Source of the DNA: NORP240 sp965222175
GTDB lineage: Bacteria; Pseudomonadota; Gammaproteobacteria; Pseudomonadales; Pseudohongiellaceae
DNA: 64,000 bases
Reading direction: 5' to 3'
Assembly: GCA_965222175.1 (NCBI GenBank)
Contig: OZ244938.1
Span: 3,596,001 to 3,660,000 of the forward strand
The notes under the pieces were generated by a model that saw only the letters and a list, made by a program, of their open reading frames with translations, ran no database searches and was not told where the DNA came from. Positions within the stretch are counted from its first letter, which is position 1. Each line of letters opens with the position of its first letter. The translations under genes were made by a program, and so were the position numbers. Positions 49,377 to 59,396 of this stretch are shown here, one piece after another.

Positions 49377-51290
49377 TCAGCGATTCTGGGCCCAGGGATC
49401 CCCTACTCCTGCCAGCTCACAAAAATCTCCGGTATCCAGGAAATGGGTATGCAGACATTCCAGCGTTGAGCCAAGCTCCTGCAACAGATCCACCGTTTCC
49501 GGATAGGCAACCCGGGTAAAGAAACCCGATCGACCTCCGCGTGCCATATCCGCTGTGGATTGACCTAAACGGGTAATCACTGAAACGTCGCCTCCCTGAG
49601 ACACCAGGTACCGGATCAATTCGTTGTCACCTCTTGCGGCGGCATAATGCATCGGCGTGAAACCCCATGAATCCAGCGTGTTCACATCGGCGCCGTGTTC
49701 CTCCACGAGATATTTCACGGCAGGAATAAAGTTATCGGGAACATTTCTGATACTGAAGGAACCCAGGCCGGTAAATCCTCCGCCGGCAGCCACGTGAATC
49801 GGGTAAGCATTGAACGCATCCGTTGGAATATAGGGCAGCCCCGAATCTTCCTGCTGCCTGCCGTCCTGCTGCCGACGCTCTCGCATTTCCGGAGCCGGCC
49901 ACGAAGTCGGGATGTCGGGATCGGCCCCATAGCTGGCCAGTAACTTCATGGCCTCGATATCCTGAGCGTAGGCCGCCCGCCAGAAAGGCGTGGCCCCCTT
50001 CAAATCGGTGCCGATCTTGGTCAACCCGTATTCGAAATACCACAGATGGGTGTTGAGACGCACATTGGGGTCGGCGCCAGCCTCCAACAGCGCGCTTACC
50101 ACGTCGAGATATTCTGTCTGTTGTAAATCCTGCGCTCTGGGTTGAGGATAATTGGACTTGGGCGCCCACTGAGTTTGCAGGGTTGCAAACAGCGGACCCG
50201 CGCCATCGGTGCTAGCCACCAGGTTTGGATCGGCGCCGTGCTCGATAAGCACCATCGCCACATCGAACTGCCCGTTGAGGGTTGCGATAAGTAACGGACT
50301 GGTTTCATCGCCGCCACTCACCTGATTAACGTCCGCGCCCCCTTTCAACAAGGCGGCAACTGCTTCTGTATGACCTTCCCTGGCTGCATGCAGTAGCGCC
50401 GTCATACCACCGGTCGCACCCACCAGTGTTTCGCGGTAGGGGGGCCTTGGCAGGTCCGGCCCGCCTGGATAATCCGGACGATGATTGATCAAGGCTGCGG
50501 GGTCGTAGTTCAGATACGCATCCGCCGATTGCCGGAACTCCCGTTGCGCCATGATAGCAGCCTGCACGGCCTCGACATCGTCTGCATCCATGGTTGTGTC
50601 TCTACCGATATAGTCCGACAGCTGTTCCCGCAGGAATCCGCTGGCCTGGCGATCGGCAAAAACTTCCTGAAGGACATCAAGCACCGTCGTGGAAATAGAC
50701 GGGTCGGCACCGGCATCCAGAAGTAATTCCACAGATTCCACTCTGTTTTTTGACGCGGCGAACATCAAGGGAGTCTGTCCTGCCGATCCTTCGCGGGCAT
50801 CGGGATCAGCACCGTATTCAAGCAGCGCCTTCACCGATTCAGCACCGCCCACCACCTGGGCGGCCAGGTGCAATGCAGTCACATCGCTGTTGGTAGTCCT
50901 TGCATTGACGTCCGCACCTGCTTCCAGCAGCGCCCGGACACTGGCGCTATTGGCCCTGCCACTGGCTATATGCAGTGGTGTATAACTGCCGATCCTTGTA
51001 GTCGGATCGACGTCGGCACCGGATTCCAGCAGCGCTTCCAGGATTGCAATATGCTCCGATTGAGCGGCCAGATGTACCGCTGTCATGCCATCGCCTGTCG
51101 TCTCGTTCAGGTCCGCGCCAGCAATGATCAGTTCTGCTACTGCGTCGACATCGCCAGAGCGCGCTGCCTCCAGCAACTCGGAGGCAACGCTGCTGGAGAA
51201 ACCGAACGAAAAAAATACCAGCCCGATTAATCCGGTCAGCCGGAGTCGGGCAAACCTGTTCATCATCCTGCCGGTCAGATAACTGTTCAC
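49377..51290 (-). CDS. Exported ankyrin-repeat protein
   Basis: A 637-residue exported protein with a leader (LTGLIGLVFFSFGFSSSVAS). More than ten ankyrin repeats are visible in two blocks, such as DGMTAVHLAAQSEHIAILEA, GSYTPLHIASGRANSASVRA, GMTALLHAAREGHTEAVAAL and WGFTPMHYAAARGDNELIRY. The GTG at 51290 overlaps the DUF1552 stop (GTGTGA); ATG 51266 or 51263 could be the true start. It is the third gene of a DUF1592-DUF1552-ankyrin operon. The repeats probably bind a periplasmic partner. Confidence 0.88.
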   Translation of the reverse strand: MNSYLTGRMMNRFARLRLTGLIGLVFFSFGFSSSVASELLEAARSGDVDAVAELIIAGADLNETTGDGMTAVHLAAQSEHIAILEALLESGADVDPTTRIGSYTPLHIASGRANSASVRALLEAGADVNARTTNSDVTALHLAAQVVGGAESVKALLEYGADPDAREGSAGQTPLMFAASKNRVESVELLLDAGADPSISTTVLDVLQEVFADRQASGFLREQLSDYIGRDTTMDADDVEAVQAAIMAQREFRQSADAYLNYDPAALINHRPDYPGGPDLPRPPYRETLVGATGGMTALLHAAREGHTEAVAALLKGGADVNQVSGGDETSPLLIATLNGQFDVAMVLIEHGADPNLVASTDGAGPLFATLQTQWAPKSNYPQPRAQDLQQTEYLDVVSALLEAGADPNVRLNTHLWYFEYGLTKIGTDLKGATPFWRAAYAQDIEAMKLLASYGADPDIPTSWPAPEMRERRQQDGRQQEDSGLPYIPTDAFNAYPIHVAAGGGFTGLGSFSIRNVPDNFIPAVKYLVEEHGADVNTLDSWGFTPMHYAAARGDNELIRYLVSQGGDVSVITRLGQSTADMARGGRSGFFTRVAYPETVDLLQELGSTLECLHTHFLDTGDFCELAGVGDPWAQNR

Positions 51291-52690
51291 ACTGCTGCTC
51301 CCGATGTCGTCAGGCTCAGCGCACCATTGCTGTCACCAAAGCTGTCCAGTTCGTGGCCAATTCCGTTCATCAAGGTCACAAACGCGTTAGCCATCGGTGT
51401 GCCTTCAGCCGCGGCGATGTGCATATTCCCTTCCAAAGCACCATTCGCATGACCCATCAACAGCAATGGGCAGCGCTTGTGATTATGAAGATTTGGATCA
51501 CCCATCGGGGACCCCCAGACGATTGCCGTTTGATCCAGCAGGGAGCTGTCGCCATCAATGGTATTCTTCATTTTTTCAAGAAAGTAGGCGATTGCACTCA
51601 TGCGATAGGTATTGATCTTATGGAAATCCATAATGTCGTCGGGCACATTGCCGTGATGAGAAGCACCGTGAATTGACTTGTTCGTTCCACTCTGGGGAAA
51701 TGTCCTGTTGGACTGATCAAAGCCGGTCTTGAAAGTGATCGCCCGTGTCATGTCCGATTGCAGAGCCAGCACCTGCAGGTCAAACATGAGCTGCATGTGT
51801 TCCTCCCACGTCCCTGGTATACCTGAAGGCGCAGCGGGCATCTCCCTGTTTTCCCCGCTGACACTGCGAGCTTCCATCAGTTGAATCCGCCGCTCAACCT
51901 CCCGAATGTGTTGCAGGTACTCATCCAGGGCAACCCGGTCCGCAGGGCCCAGTGACCTGCTCAGTCTATCCACTTCAGAAACCATCCAGTCCAGCATGCT
52001 CTTGTCAGTTCTTCTTCGTTCGATTCTGTCCTGCTCGGAGTCTCCGGCGCCAAACAGCCGTTCAAAAACAGCACGGGGCTCTCGAATAGCCGGCAGTGGC
52101 TGGCTGGGTGAGGCCCAGGCAAGGGAAGTTGTATACGCACAATGGTAGTTGTACGCACAGCCACCACCTCGATCAATCTCCTCAATACACAGCTCGAGTG
52201 ATGGCAGCACCGTATCCTGGCCGAATCGTTGAGCATGAAGCTGATCTATGGACGTACCAATATAAATGTCAGAACCCTGAGTCTGCTTCGGATGTGCCTG
52301 GGTCAGAAACACGGCTGTAGAACGGTCGTGGTCGCCGCCGATCTGATCCGCGTTCAATGGATCAGCCATATGGCAGTCGGTAGAGCTTACGATAGTGAGA
52401 TATTCCCTGTAGGCCTCCAGGGGTTTCAGCTGGCTATCGTTACCCAGGACAAAATTTCTGCCCGTTCCCTGTGGCGCAAAAAGATTTCTGGCATGCCCCC
52501 AGTCACTGCCACCAGCGCATCCCATCGATTCTTCAATACAGACAAGCCGTGTCGGAGTGGCTGTATTCGAACTGGCGCCCAGTACGCGCCCGGCTGGTAC
52601 CATAGCGCTCAGGAAGGGCAGCGCGACGCCGGCACCCATTCGACCAATAAATGCCCTGCGTGAAAGATGCTTTCCGGTAATGAATTTCAT
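51287..52690 (-). CDS. DUF1552 exported protein with Tat leader
   Basis: A 467-residue protein of the DUF1552 family. A twin-arginine leader, LSRRAFIGRMGAGVALPF, sits near residues 9-27. Core family features include CIEESMGCAGGSDWGHA, DHDRSTAVFLTQAHPKQT, TSIDQLHAQRF and TSIDELYL-type segments, plus MGDPNLHNHKRCPLLLMGHA near the end. Together with DUF1592 proteins it is frequent in Planctomycetes and some Gammaproteobacteria; function is unknown though often guessed to involve sulfatase-like or matrix degradation. Four bases separate it from the DUF1592 gene. Confidence 0.92.
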   Translation of the reverse strand: MKFITGKHLSRRAFIGRMGAGVALPFLSAMVPAGRVLGASSNTATPTRLVCIEESMGCAGGSDWGHARNLFAPQGTGRNFVLGNDSQLKPLEAYREYLTIVSSTDCHMADPLNADQIGGDHDRSTAVFLTQAHPKQTQGSDIYIGTSIDQLHAQRFGQDTVLPSLELCIEEIDRGGGCAYNYHCAYTTSLAWASPSQPLPAIREPRAVFERLFGAGDSEQDRIERRRTDKSMLDWMVSEVDRLSRSLGPADRVALDEYLQHIREVERRIQLMEARSVSGENREMPAAPSGIPGTWEEHMQLMFDLQVLALQSDMTRAITFKTGFDQSNRTFPQSGTNKSIHGASHHGNVPDDIMDFHKINTYRMSAIAYFLEKMKNTIDGDSSLLDQTAIVWGSPMGDPNLHNHKRCPLLLMGHANGALEGNMHIAAAEGTPMANAFVTLMNGIGHELDSFGDSNGALSLTTSGAAV

Positions 52691-52694
52691 TCCT

Positions 52695-55190
52695 CTACAC
52701 TCCTCCGTCCGTTGCCGCGACTGACACAGCCTCTGATTCGGTGTCGGAAACAGGCACCTGCATCATCTGGAAGGGATCGCTACGCACAACTCCCAGAATG
52801 AATGATGACATCCTGAAGCCATTGGCTTCTGCTTCTTCGACTATTTCTCGAACTGTCGGTTGATCAAAATACTCGATGCGCCTGCCCATTGCGTAAGCCA
52901 ACAGGTTGGCAGTAAAACTGCGCACGATAGGAATCGGCCGCTTCATCAGCACTTCGTTCAGATCTTTCGGGTTGGTAATGTCTGTTTCATCATAGTAGGT
53001 GCCGGAAGTATCCAGTTCCCTGCCGTCTTCCCGTATTCGCCAGGCACCGGTTACATCAAAATTATCCAGTGCCAGCCCTATCGGGTCCATGAACTGGTGG
53101 CATGCATTGCAGGTGGGATTGGCCCGATGTATCTCCAATCTTTCCCTGGTGGTCAGCACTCGCCCGTCAATGGCACCTTCTGTCACTTCCAGTGTGGGTA
53201 CGTCCGGCGGCGGTGGCGGGGGAGGATTGCCCATAATGACCTCCATGACCCACTTGCCCCTCAATACCGGAGAGGTCCTGTTGGACATCGAGGTCAGCAT
53301 GAGCACGCTGCCATGTCCCAGGAGGCCGCGTCTGGTCTCATCCGGATAGGTGACTCGCCGGAATTCGTTGCCGATGATCCCTTCTATCCCGTAGTGCTGT
53401 GCAAGCCTCTCATTGACAAACGTATAATCTGCCGAAACGATCTCCAACAGATTTCTGTCTTCCCGGACCAGGTTTTCGAAGAACATCTGGGTTTCGCGAA
53501 TCATGTCTTCTTTTAGCTGCCCCGTGAAATCAGGATAGAGATAGGGCTCCGGGTCGTTCTTGCCGGCTTCCTGCAGCCTCAGCCACTGGGAGGCAAAGCT
53601 GGTCGCCAGGTTCCTGGACCGCGGGTCGGCAAGCATCCGCTCAACCTGGGCTTCCAGTACAGCGGGATCGGTGAGCTCACCTCGATTGGCCAGTTCCCTC
53701 AACTCATCGTCAGGCACTGTTCCCCAGATGAAAAACGAGATTCGCGAAGCCAGGGCATTATCATTCAACCGGTAGAGATGTCCGGGACGAGCGTCCCCGG
53801 GTTGCTCTTCAAGCCTGAATAAAAATGATGGATTGGCAAGAATACTTTGCAGCGCGGTTCTGACCCCGATCTCAAATCCGGAATTCTGTGCATAGCGTTC
53901 ATAAAAAGCCATCGGGCCCGCAAGATCCTCTTCAGTGACAGTGCGCCTGTACGCCTCGGTAGCTATTCGCGAAACAATCTGTCGCGCACAGGCAGTTTCT
54001 TCGCTGGCTGAATCGGGGTAACAGGAGAAGATCTTTTCCCGACTACGTGTTGTCGATACAGGACCGGCGGTGATCGGCCCAGTGACCATTAGATCAGCCA
54101 GATGAGGGAGGGCCGTGATGCCATAGTTAGCCCACTGCTGCGCATCCTCACCGCCAACAAACGACCATTTGAACGGGCTGAGACGATCTTCATAAGGACC
54201 TTCAATGCGTTTGACGAAAGCCGCCGCTATCTGATGCTGCCCTGCCGGCACAAAAATCGGCTTCGTCTGAATCGGTATGGTCTGATCACCATTGTGGGCA
54301 AGAGCCAGCTGGGCAACGCCTTCTCCATCAATGGATATGTCCAGATCGTGCCCGGGAAGACCTCTGCCGAACAGAGTCTCAATCGAAATGACATACTCAC
54401 CGTCTGTCGGAAAGTCATGGGTTACGACCATGCCTCCCCGTGTCCCGAAAGGTGTGCCTTCCAGATGATCCCAGGCGTGCTGCGATACCTGGATGGGATT
54501 GGTGTACTTGGCAGAAACTGACAACGCATCCGGATTGCCCAGCGCTGTACGACTGACTTCTGCCGCAGCTCTCAAATACGATTCCAGTAAAGTGGTGGAA
54601 AGACCCTGTGCAGCAGAAAGATTGTTGAAATTTCCCAGGAAAGTGTCTGCCGGAAGCCAGCGGCTGGCATCGATTTCCAGGTCCAGCAGCTCCAGTACGC
54701 TTTGTTCATATTCTGCCCGGGTCAACCTCTGGAATCTTCGGACTCCAGGATTGGGATTTGCGGCCGCGGCCCGGTCTATACGCGTCTCCAGCTCTTCTAC
54801 CAGGGCCAACAGCGTATCCGGATCGGGCTCCGGCATACCCGGTGGGGGCATCATGCCGGCGCGCAGCTTCCGGATCATTTTTTCGGCGGTCTCGGCATGG
54901 TCCTGCGCGTTTTCTACGTCGAATCCTTCCAGGGAGAGGTTGCCGGTCATCAGCGCATCGTTATGACATACCTGGCAGTATGTCTGAACGACTCCGGTCA
55001 ATGTCGCCACATTGAATTCGGCAGCGATTTCAGCAGCGTCTGGCTCAGAGGAGTTAACAGTGGAATGGGTCTCACCGTTTTGTGGCGCAGCGGTGGACTC
55101 CGTTATCCGGTCATTCCGGGTAAGGGTCAGGCCCAGGATCAGGATTGACACCAGGACTGTAGCCAGCACGGCAGCATGGGATTTTCTCAT
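52695..55190 (-). CDS. DUF1592-family cytochrome-like exported protein
   Basis: An 831-residue protein with an N-terminal membrane anchor (AAVLATVLVSILILGLTL). A first haem-type site TYCQVCHNDA lies near residue 70. The DUF1587, DUF1595, DUF1592, DUF1588 and DUF1585 modules follow in order, marked by RFQRLTRAEYEQSVLELLDL, RTALQSILANPSFLFRLEEQ, RRGLLGHGSVLMLTSMSNRT and TCNACHQFMDPIGLALDNFD. The second CxxCH is also present, so it may be a di-haem redox protein. First gene of the operon with the DUF1552 and ankyrin genes. Confidence 0.92.
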   Translation of the reverse strand: MRKSHAAVLATVLVSILILGLTLTRNDRITESTAAPQNGETHSTVNSSEPDAAEIAAEFNVATLTGVVQTYCQVCHNDALMTGNLSLEGFDVENAQDHAETAEKMIRKLRAGMMPPPGMPEPDPDTLLALVEELETRIDRAAAANPNPGVRRFQRLTRAEYEQSVLELLDLEIDASRWLPADTFLGNFNNLSAAQGLSTTLLESYLRAAAEVSRTALGNPDALSVSAKYTNPIQVSQHAWDHLEGTPFGTRGGMVVTHDFPTDGEYVISIETLFGRGLPGHDLDISIDGEGVAQLALAHNGDQTIPIQTKPIFVPAGQHQIAAAFVKRIEGPYEDRLSPFKWSFVGGEDAQQWANYGITALPHLADLMVTGPITAGPVSTTRSREKIFSCYPDSASEETACARQIVSRIATEAYRRTVTEEDLAGPMAFYERYAQNSGFEIGVRTALQSILANPSFLFRLEEQPGDARPGHLYRLNDNALASRISFFIWGTVPDDELRELANRGELTDPAVLEAQVERMLADPRSRNLATSFASQWLRLQEAGKNDPEPYLYPDFTGQLKEDMIRETQMFFENLVREDRNLLEIVSADYTFVNERLAQHYGIEGIIGNEFRRVTYPDETRRGLLGHGSVLMLTSMSNRTSPVLRGKWVMEVIMGNPPPPPPPDVPTLEVTEGAIDGRVLTTRERLEIHRANPTCNACHQFMDPIGLALDNFDVTGAWRIREDGRELDTSGTYYDETDITNPKDLNEVLMKRPIPIVRSFTANLLAYAMGRRIEYFDQPTVREIVEEAEANGFRMSSFILGVVRSDPFQMMQVPVSDTESEAVSVAATDGGV

Positions 55191-55314
55191 CTGGAACCCC
55201 TGTTCTTGTTGTTCTGCTAATCATTCTATTTTTTATTCTGCTTATCGACGGATTACCCGCAGGCAACGCCGTGCCGGTGATTTCCGCGTCTGCAGCCTTC
55301 CCTGCCAGATCAGG

Positions 55315-55363
55315 CTGTCTTCTGTCCCCTGTCTTCTGTCCTCTGTCTTCTGTCCTCTGTCCC
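55315..55363. repeat. Heptanucleotide tandem repeat (CTGTCYT)
   Basis: Seven near-identical 7-base units (CTGTCTT/CTGTCCT/CTGTCCC) in a row in the gap between the DUF1592 gene and the divergent propeller gene. It is the second 7-mer array in the window, with a different unit from the first. The rest of 55191-55637 contains no gene that I can support. Confidence 0.85.
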
Positions 55364-55637
55364 GTGGCCAGCCCGGGGGAAATGAGATGCAAAGTAGATT
55401 ACCATAATAACGGGCATTTTCTCCATATTGGCCGTTTTTCAATCCCTGTTCAGGATCGCCTGAAGTGCCGTATCCTGGTAATTGGACGCTATCGCAGGCC
55501 CTGCCTGGGCCCGGTGCGACGGCGCCAGGGGCATCAGAGCCCGCCGGAGCAGGACAATTTCCAGTTGTACCAGAATCCAGCTTGCAGAAATCGAAGGTGG
55601 GAAAGACAATGATCGAACATTTGTAAGGAGAGCGATA

Positions 55638-56843
55638 ATGGCACTGAAACGGATCAGGTCAGGTCTCATGCTGCTTGCAGCACTAATGGTTTCTGCCTGT
55701 GCAGGAGACGGTCAGCCGCCCGGTGGTCGGTTCGAAATCGGCAAGGGTGGCGACGACAGGAATGGTCCTTACGATGTCATTCCGGGTTGGTGGAAACCGG
55801 CACCGGACCACGACGAGACCTGGACCTGGGGGGCCGCGGCGGGTGTCTGGCCGGACACCCCCGACAGGATTCTGGTGGTCATGTGGGGAGATCAGCGGCG
55901 GCAGCCTCAACAGGGTGTAAGTAATGAGCGGCAGAGAAATTTCCTGGTAGTTGTCGATCGCGATGGCAATATCGTCGAGAACTGGTCCCAATGGAACTCG
56001 CTATTCAATCGTCCTCACCAGATTTATATCAATCCTTATGATCCAGAACGCGCCGTGTGGGTTGATGAACGCGGTGGCAACGGAGTGCATGAAGCGATCC
56101 TTAAATTCAGCAATGACGGTAGCGAACTCCTGTTGCAGATGGAAGACCCCAACCCTGTGTTTGGTGAAGGGGGGCCGAATCCCCGGGAAAACCCCAATTC
56201 GGGTCCCCTGGATTTTGGCCAGAATGCAGTGCTTGCCTTCCTGCCCAATGGCGATTTTCTGCTGGGTGACGGCTACCAGAATGGTCGTGTTGTACGCTAT
56301 AACTCGGCGGGTGAATTCATCTCCGAGTTCGGTTCGGTTGGCAATGGTCCAGGGCAGTTCGACCTGATCCATGGAATTGCAGTGGATAAAGAGAACCGGA
56401 TTTACGTATCTGACCGCCGGAATCACAGAATCCAGATCTTTACCGAAGATGGAATACTGCTGGACGAATGGCCGGATATCTGGGATCCCGTGGCTATCAT
56501 GATAGACGTCAATGACTTTGTCTGGATTCTGGATGCAACCTTGAACCGCATCCTGAAATACGACCTGAACGGTCAATTGCTGGATTATTTCGGGACCTAT
56601 GGTGAGGCGTCATCGCTCGGTCGTCCCGGATTTACCTGTGCGGACGATGAAGCGGTTGCTGCAGCAGGGCTTGATCACGACCATACCGGCGCTTGCGGCG
56701 GCTTTTCCCTTCCCCACCAGATGAGTGTAGATTCTGAAGGCAACCTTTACGTGGCGCAATTCGGTGGGCCCTGGATTGACAAGTATGTACCGAAGCCAGG
56801 TGCAGATCCGTCGAGGCTTATCGGTCAGCCGCTGGGGCATTGA
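55638..56843 (+). CDS. NHL-repeat beta-propeller lipoprotein
   Basis: A 401-residue lipoprotein from ATG 55638 (AAGGAGAG upstream); longer frames are not used. The lipobox LMVSAC sits near residue 21. The mature protein is an NHL propeller with repeats such as PHQIYINPYDPERAVWVDER, FDLIHGIAVDKENRIYVSDR, IMIDVNDFVWILDATLNRIL and PHQMSVDSEGNLYVAQFGGP. Related to secreted PAL-like propellers. It probably acts outside the cytoplasm on an unknown ligand. Confidence 0.85.
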   Translation: MALKRIRSGLMLLAALMVSACAGDGQPPGGRFEIGKGGDDRNGPYDVIPGWWKPAPDHDETWTWGAAAGVWPDTPDRILVVMWGDQRRQPQQGVSNERQRNFLVVVDRDGNIVENWSQWNSLFNRPHQIYINPYDPERAVWVDERGGNGVHEAILKFSNDGSELLLQMEDPNPVFGEGGPNPRENPNSGPLDFGQNAVLAFLPNGDFLLGDGYQNGRVVRYNSAGEFISEFGSVGNGPGQFDLIHGIAVDKENRIYVSDRRNHRIQIFTEDGILLDEWPDIWDPVAIMIDVNDFVWILDATLNRILKYDLNGQLLDYFGTYGEASSLGRPGFTCADDEAVAAAGLDHDHTGACGGFSLPHQMSVDSEGNLYVAQFGGPWIDKYVPKPGADPSRLIGQPLGH

Positions 56844-56860
56844 CCAATAGACTTATTGTT

Positions 56861-58027
56861 TTACCTGCTTGCCCCGTTGTCAGGCATGGAGGAATCAGTC
56901 GGGGACTCTCTGAAGAGTTGGTCAATCCCTTTGCCATTGAAATATTCCTGGGACCATTTGAGTATTTTCTTTTCCGGGTGAGGTATAACGCCCAGCCTGT
57001 ACAAGTGGCGCAGGAATCTTTTTTCTCTTCCAGATATTTTTCCGTCAATCATAATTCCAAAAACAAACAGCTTATTAAATCCGTCCCTGGTCAATTCAGA
57101 AAGCTGCGCTATCGTGTTGATAAAATCCGGCGTAAAAACAGGATCCTTCTGTAACGCCACATCAAATCTGTTCAATAACACGAGACTGAGCAGGAAATGA
57201 TTGTAGTGATAGCTACGCTTGGATTCGGCAATAAGCTGCAGCATGTCATAGATATGTGCCTTAAATTCAGCATTGTCCTTCTGCTCCGCATACAAGGTCT
57301 CCACACACCGAAGAATCAGGGGTGGTGCCATGGCCCTGACCCTGGTCTCATGCATTACCCGGTTCGCAGCCCAGATATTCCAGAAAGCATAAATCGGAAT
57401 GCCGGCGAAATCGACGAACTGACGCAGGGCAAAGCGCCCCATCAGTCTTTTCACCAGGAAAGTAAAAACCACATTGCTCAGTGCCGCCTTAGTTTTAGTC
57501 AACACGTAAAAGACGACAAGCCAGACCCTTGACAGGTTATTAAAGGGATTGATGCCCAGTGAATCCAGTTGTTTGTCCTTTTTCTCAATCCCTACTGCAA
57601 TCAATGCCTCAAGGTTTTCCTGATAGTATCTGTCTGCCGGATTGGGGTGTCCGCAAACACGAGAGATTGCCGATACTGCTTTGATATTCACATAGGTCAA
57701 ATACCAGATTTCCAACACCACCAGCAGACCGGTATAGGCGAGGAAATGCGGTCGAATACTGATTTCACGATTCAGTACAGGCAAAATAAATTCCCGCATC
57801 GGAAACAATGCTTCGCCAAACAGGTAGAAAGGAACGTAAAGAAATACCACACCCAGGGTTCCGGCCAGACCGGCTTTGAAAAAAACGCGCGTGCGAATAC
57901 TGGACAGCTGTGCCGCTTCATTGTCCGTCAGTACAAAAAGCTCATCTGCATCCTGAAAGGCTGTTGCCCTGGTGATATTCGCGTGAGCTATCCGCTCCCA
58001 GAATCCCTGGCGCTTGGTCTTTTCCAT
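56861..58027 (-). CDS. Multi-pass membrane protein with TerB-like C-terminal domain
   Basis: A 388-residue protein with two to four membrane helices (AGLAGTLGVVFLYVPFYLFG, FLAYTGLLVVLEIWYLTYVN, FNNLSRVWLVVFYVLTKTKA) and a helical C-terminal region. The segment FNKLFVFGIMIDGKISGREK, then FLRHLYRLGVIPHP, resembles a TerB/DjlA-type module. It resembles LBF_2804-type proteins; function unknown. It converges on the propeller gene. Confidence 0.65.
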   Translation of the reverse strand: MEKTKRQGFWERIAHANITRATAFQDADELFVLTDNEAAQLSSIRTRVFFKAGLAGTLGVVFLYVPFYLFGEALFPMREFILPVLNREISIRPHFLAYTGLLVVLEIWYLTYVNIKAVSAISRVCGHPNPADRYYQENLEALIAVGIEKKDKQLDSLGINPFNNLSRVWLVVFYVLTKTKAALSNVVFTFLVKRLMGRFALRQFVDFAGIPIYAFWNIWAANRVMHETRVRAMAPPLILRCVETLYAEQKDNAEFKAHIYDMLQLIAESKRSYHYNHFLLSLVLLNRFDVALQKDPVFTPDFINTIAQLSELTRDGFNKLFVFGIMIDGKISGREKRFLRHLYRLGVIPHPEKKILKWSQEYFNGKGIDQLFRESPTDSSMPDNGASR

Positions 58028-58231
58028 GTTGAAGTAACAGAGTGGTTAAAGTGATTGGGGAGCATACCATGCTGACTCTGCGGGTCGAAAACCTAACCGC
58101 GGACCGCAGGCACAGTCGACAATACCGGAAATACCTGTCGGGTTGTCGTCCAACTCAACTTAGGGCAGCATAAAGCATCAGTTATGACGGCCAGGTATGC
58201 CAGTACCACGAAACAGCATCGGAGAAGCAGG

Positions 58232-59113
58232 ATGTTTGAGGGACCCGAATCACCTTACCTAGTGCCATTTGATGGCAGTTTCCGGATCGCCGCAGCAAGC
58301 ACTACTCCGCAAACCGACGGGCGCTCTTACAAGGGAAAGTACAGGAGAGAACGCACAGAAGACCTGAAAAAGCTGCAGCGCGTTCTTGCGGCTGGCGACC
58401 GGCATGCCGTGCTGCTGGTTTTCCAGGCGATGGATGCGGCGGGCAAGGACAGCACGATTCGATCGGTGATGCAGGGCGTTGACCCTTCGGGTTGCCAGGT
58501 CTTCAGCTTCAAGAAACCGACCAGCCTGGAGCTCGACCATGATTTCCTGTGGCGCACAACCTGTCGGCTGCCCGAACGGGGCCGCATCGGAATATTTAAC
58601 AGGAGTCATTACGAGGAAGTACTCGTAGTACGAGTGCACCCCGAAATTCTTGACTATCAGAAGCTCCCGGGTGAGGTAAACCTCGAGACTGTATGGGACG
58701 ATCGGTTAATGTCGATCCGTCAGCAGGAGGAGCATCTGGCGCGCAATGGTACGGTGATAATCAAATTCTGGCTCAACGTCTCAAGAGACGAGCAGAAACG
58801 TCGTTTTCTTGCGCGCCTCGACGACCCTGACAAGAACTGGAAGTTCGAACCGGGCGACGTTGTCGAACGCCGCTATTGGAACGATTACATGAGCGCCTAC
58901 CAGGATGCACTCAATGCCACGTCACGGCCGTGGGCACCCTGGTATGCCATACCGGCCGACGACAAAGTGTATATGCGGGCCCGGGTTGCTGACATCATTA
59001 TTGAGACCTTGCAGGGTATCGGGCTACAGTATCCTGTACCGTCAGACCGGGACCGGGAGGAATTTGCAAGTTCGCGTGCCGAACTCGAGGCTGACCAGGG
59101 AATATCGCAATGA
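58232..59113 (+). CDS. ppk2: Polyphosphate kinase 2 family protein
   Basis: About 293 residues from ATG 58232; an upstream ATG at 58184 has no ribosome site. The family's P-loop is in FQAMDAAGKDSTIRSVMQGV, the Walker B-like part in RIGIFNRSHYEEVLVVRVHP, and the lid/Arg region in EQKRRFLARLDDPDKNWKFE. PPK2 enzymes transfer phosphate between polyphosphate and nucleotides; one-domain class I or III enzymes phosphorylate NDPs or NMP. The class cannot be set here. The next gene's ATG overlaps its stop. Confidence 0.93.
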   Translation: MFEGPESPYLVPFDGSFRIAAASTTPQTDGRSYKGKYRRERTEDLKKLQRVLAAGDRHAVLLVFQAMDAAGKDSTIRSVMQGVDPSGCQVFSFKKPTSLELDHDFLWRTTCRLPERGRIGIFNRSHYEEVLVVRVHPEILDYQKLPGEVNLETVWDDRLMSIRQQEEHLARNGTVIIKFWLNVSRDEQKRRFLARLDDPDKNWKFEPGDVVERRYWNDYMSAYQDALNATSRPWAPWYAIPADDKVYMRARVADIIIETLQGIGLQYPVPSDRDREEFASSRAELEADQGISQ

Positions 59114-59379
59114 AACACCTCGCCGGGAAAGCGACACTGATTGTACCGTCGCTTGTACTTGGCTCCGGGGCCCGGGCCCAGCAGGTGGTGCGCCCCACCG
59201 ATCACTGCCAGGATCCTGCTTCCTTCGACATAGTGACCTTTGCCGACCCGGTACTGAAGAACGCGGCACGCGCTGCATTGTCCCTTGGCCCGACTGAGTC
59301 CCTCAGCTGTGGTCGGGCTGCGGAGTTAACACGACTGGATGCCACGGGCCCGGGCCGACGTCTTGAGGATCCGTCATAA
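59110..59379 (+). CDS. Truncated exported LRR-type protein
   Basis: An 89-residue protein with a short leader (TLIVPSLVLGSGARAQ). The remaining sequence, VTFADPVLKNAARAALSLGP then GRAAELTRLDATGPGR, matches the N-cap and first repeat of internalin-type leucine-rich-repeat proteins (FxDPxLExAIRxAL...LTxLDAxGxGI), but it ends before a second repeat. It may be a 3'-truncated remnant. The ATG overlaps the ppk2 stop, so it is translationally coupled. Confidence 0.55.
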   Translation: MKHLAGKATLIVPSLVLGSGARAQQVVRPTDHCQDPASFDIVTFADPVLKNAARAALSLGPTESLSCGRAAELTRLDATGPGRRLEDPS

Positions 59380-59396
59380 ATGGGAAGACATTAAGG

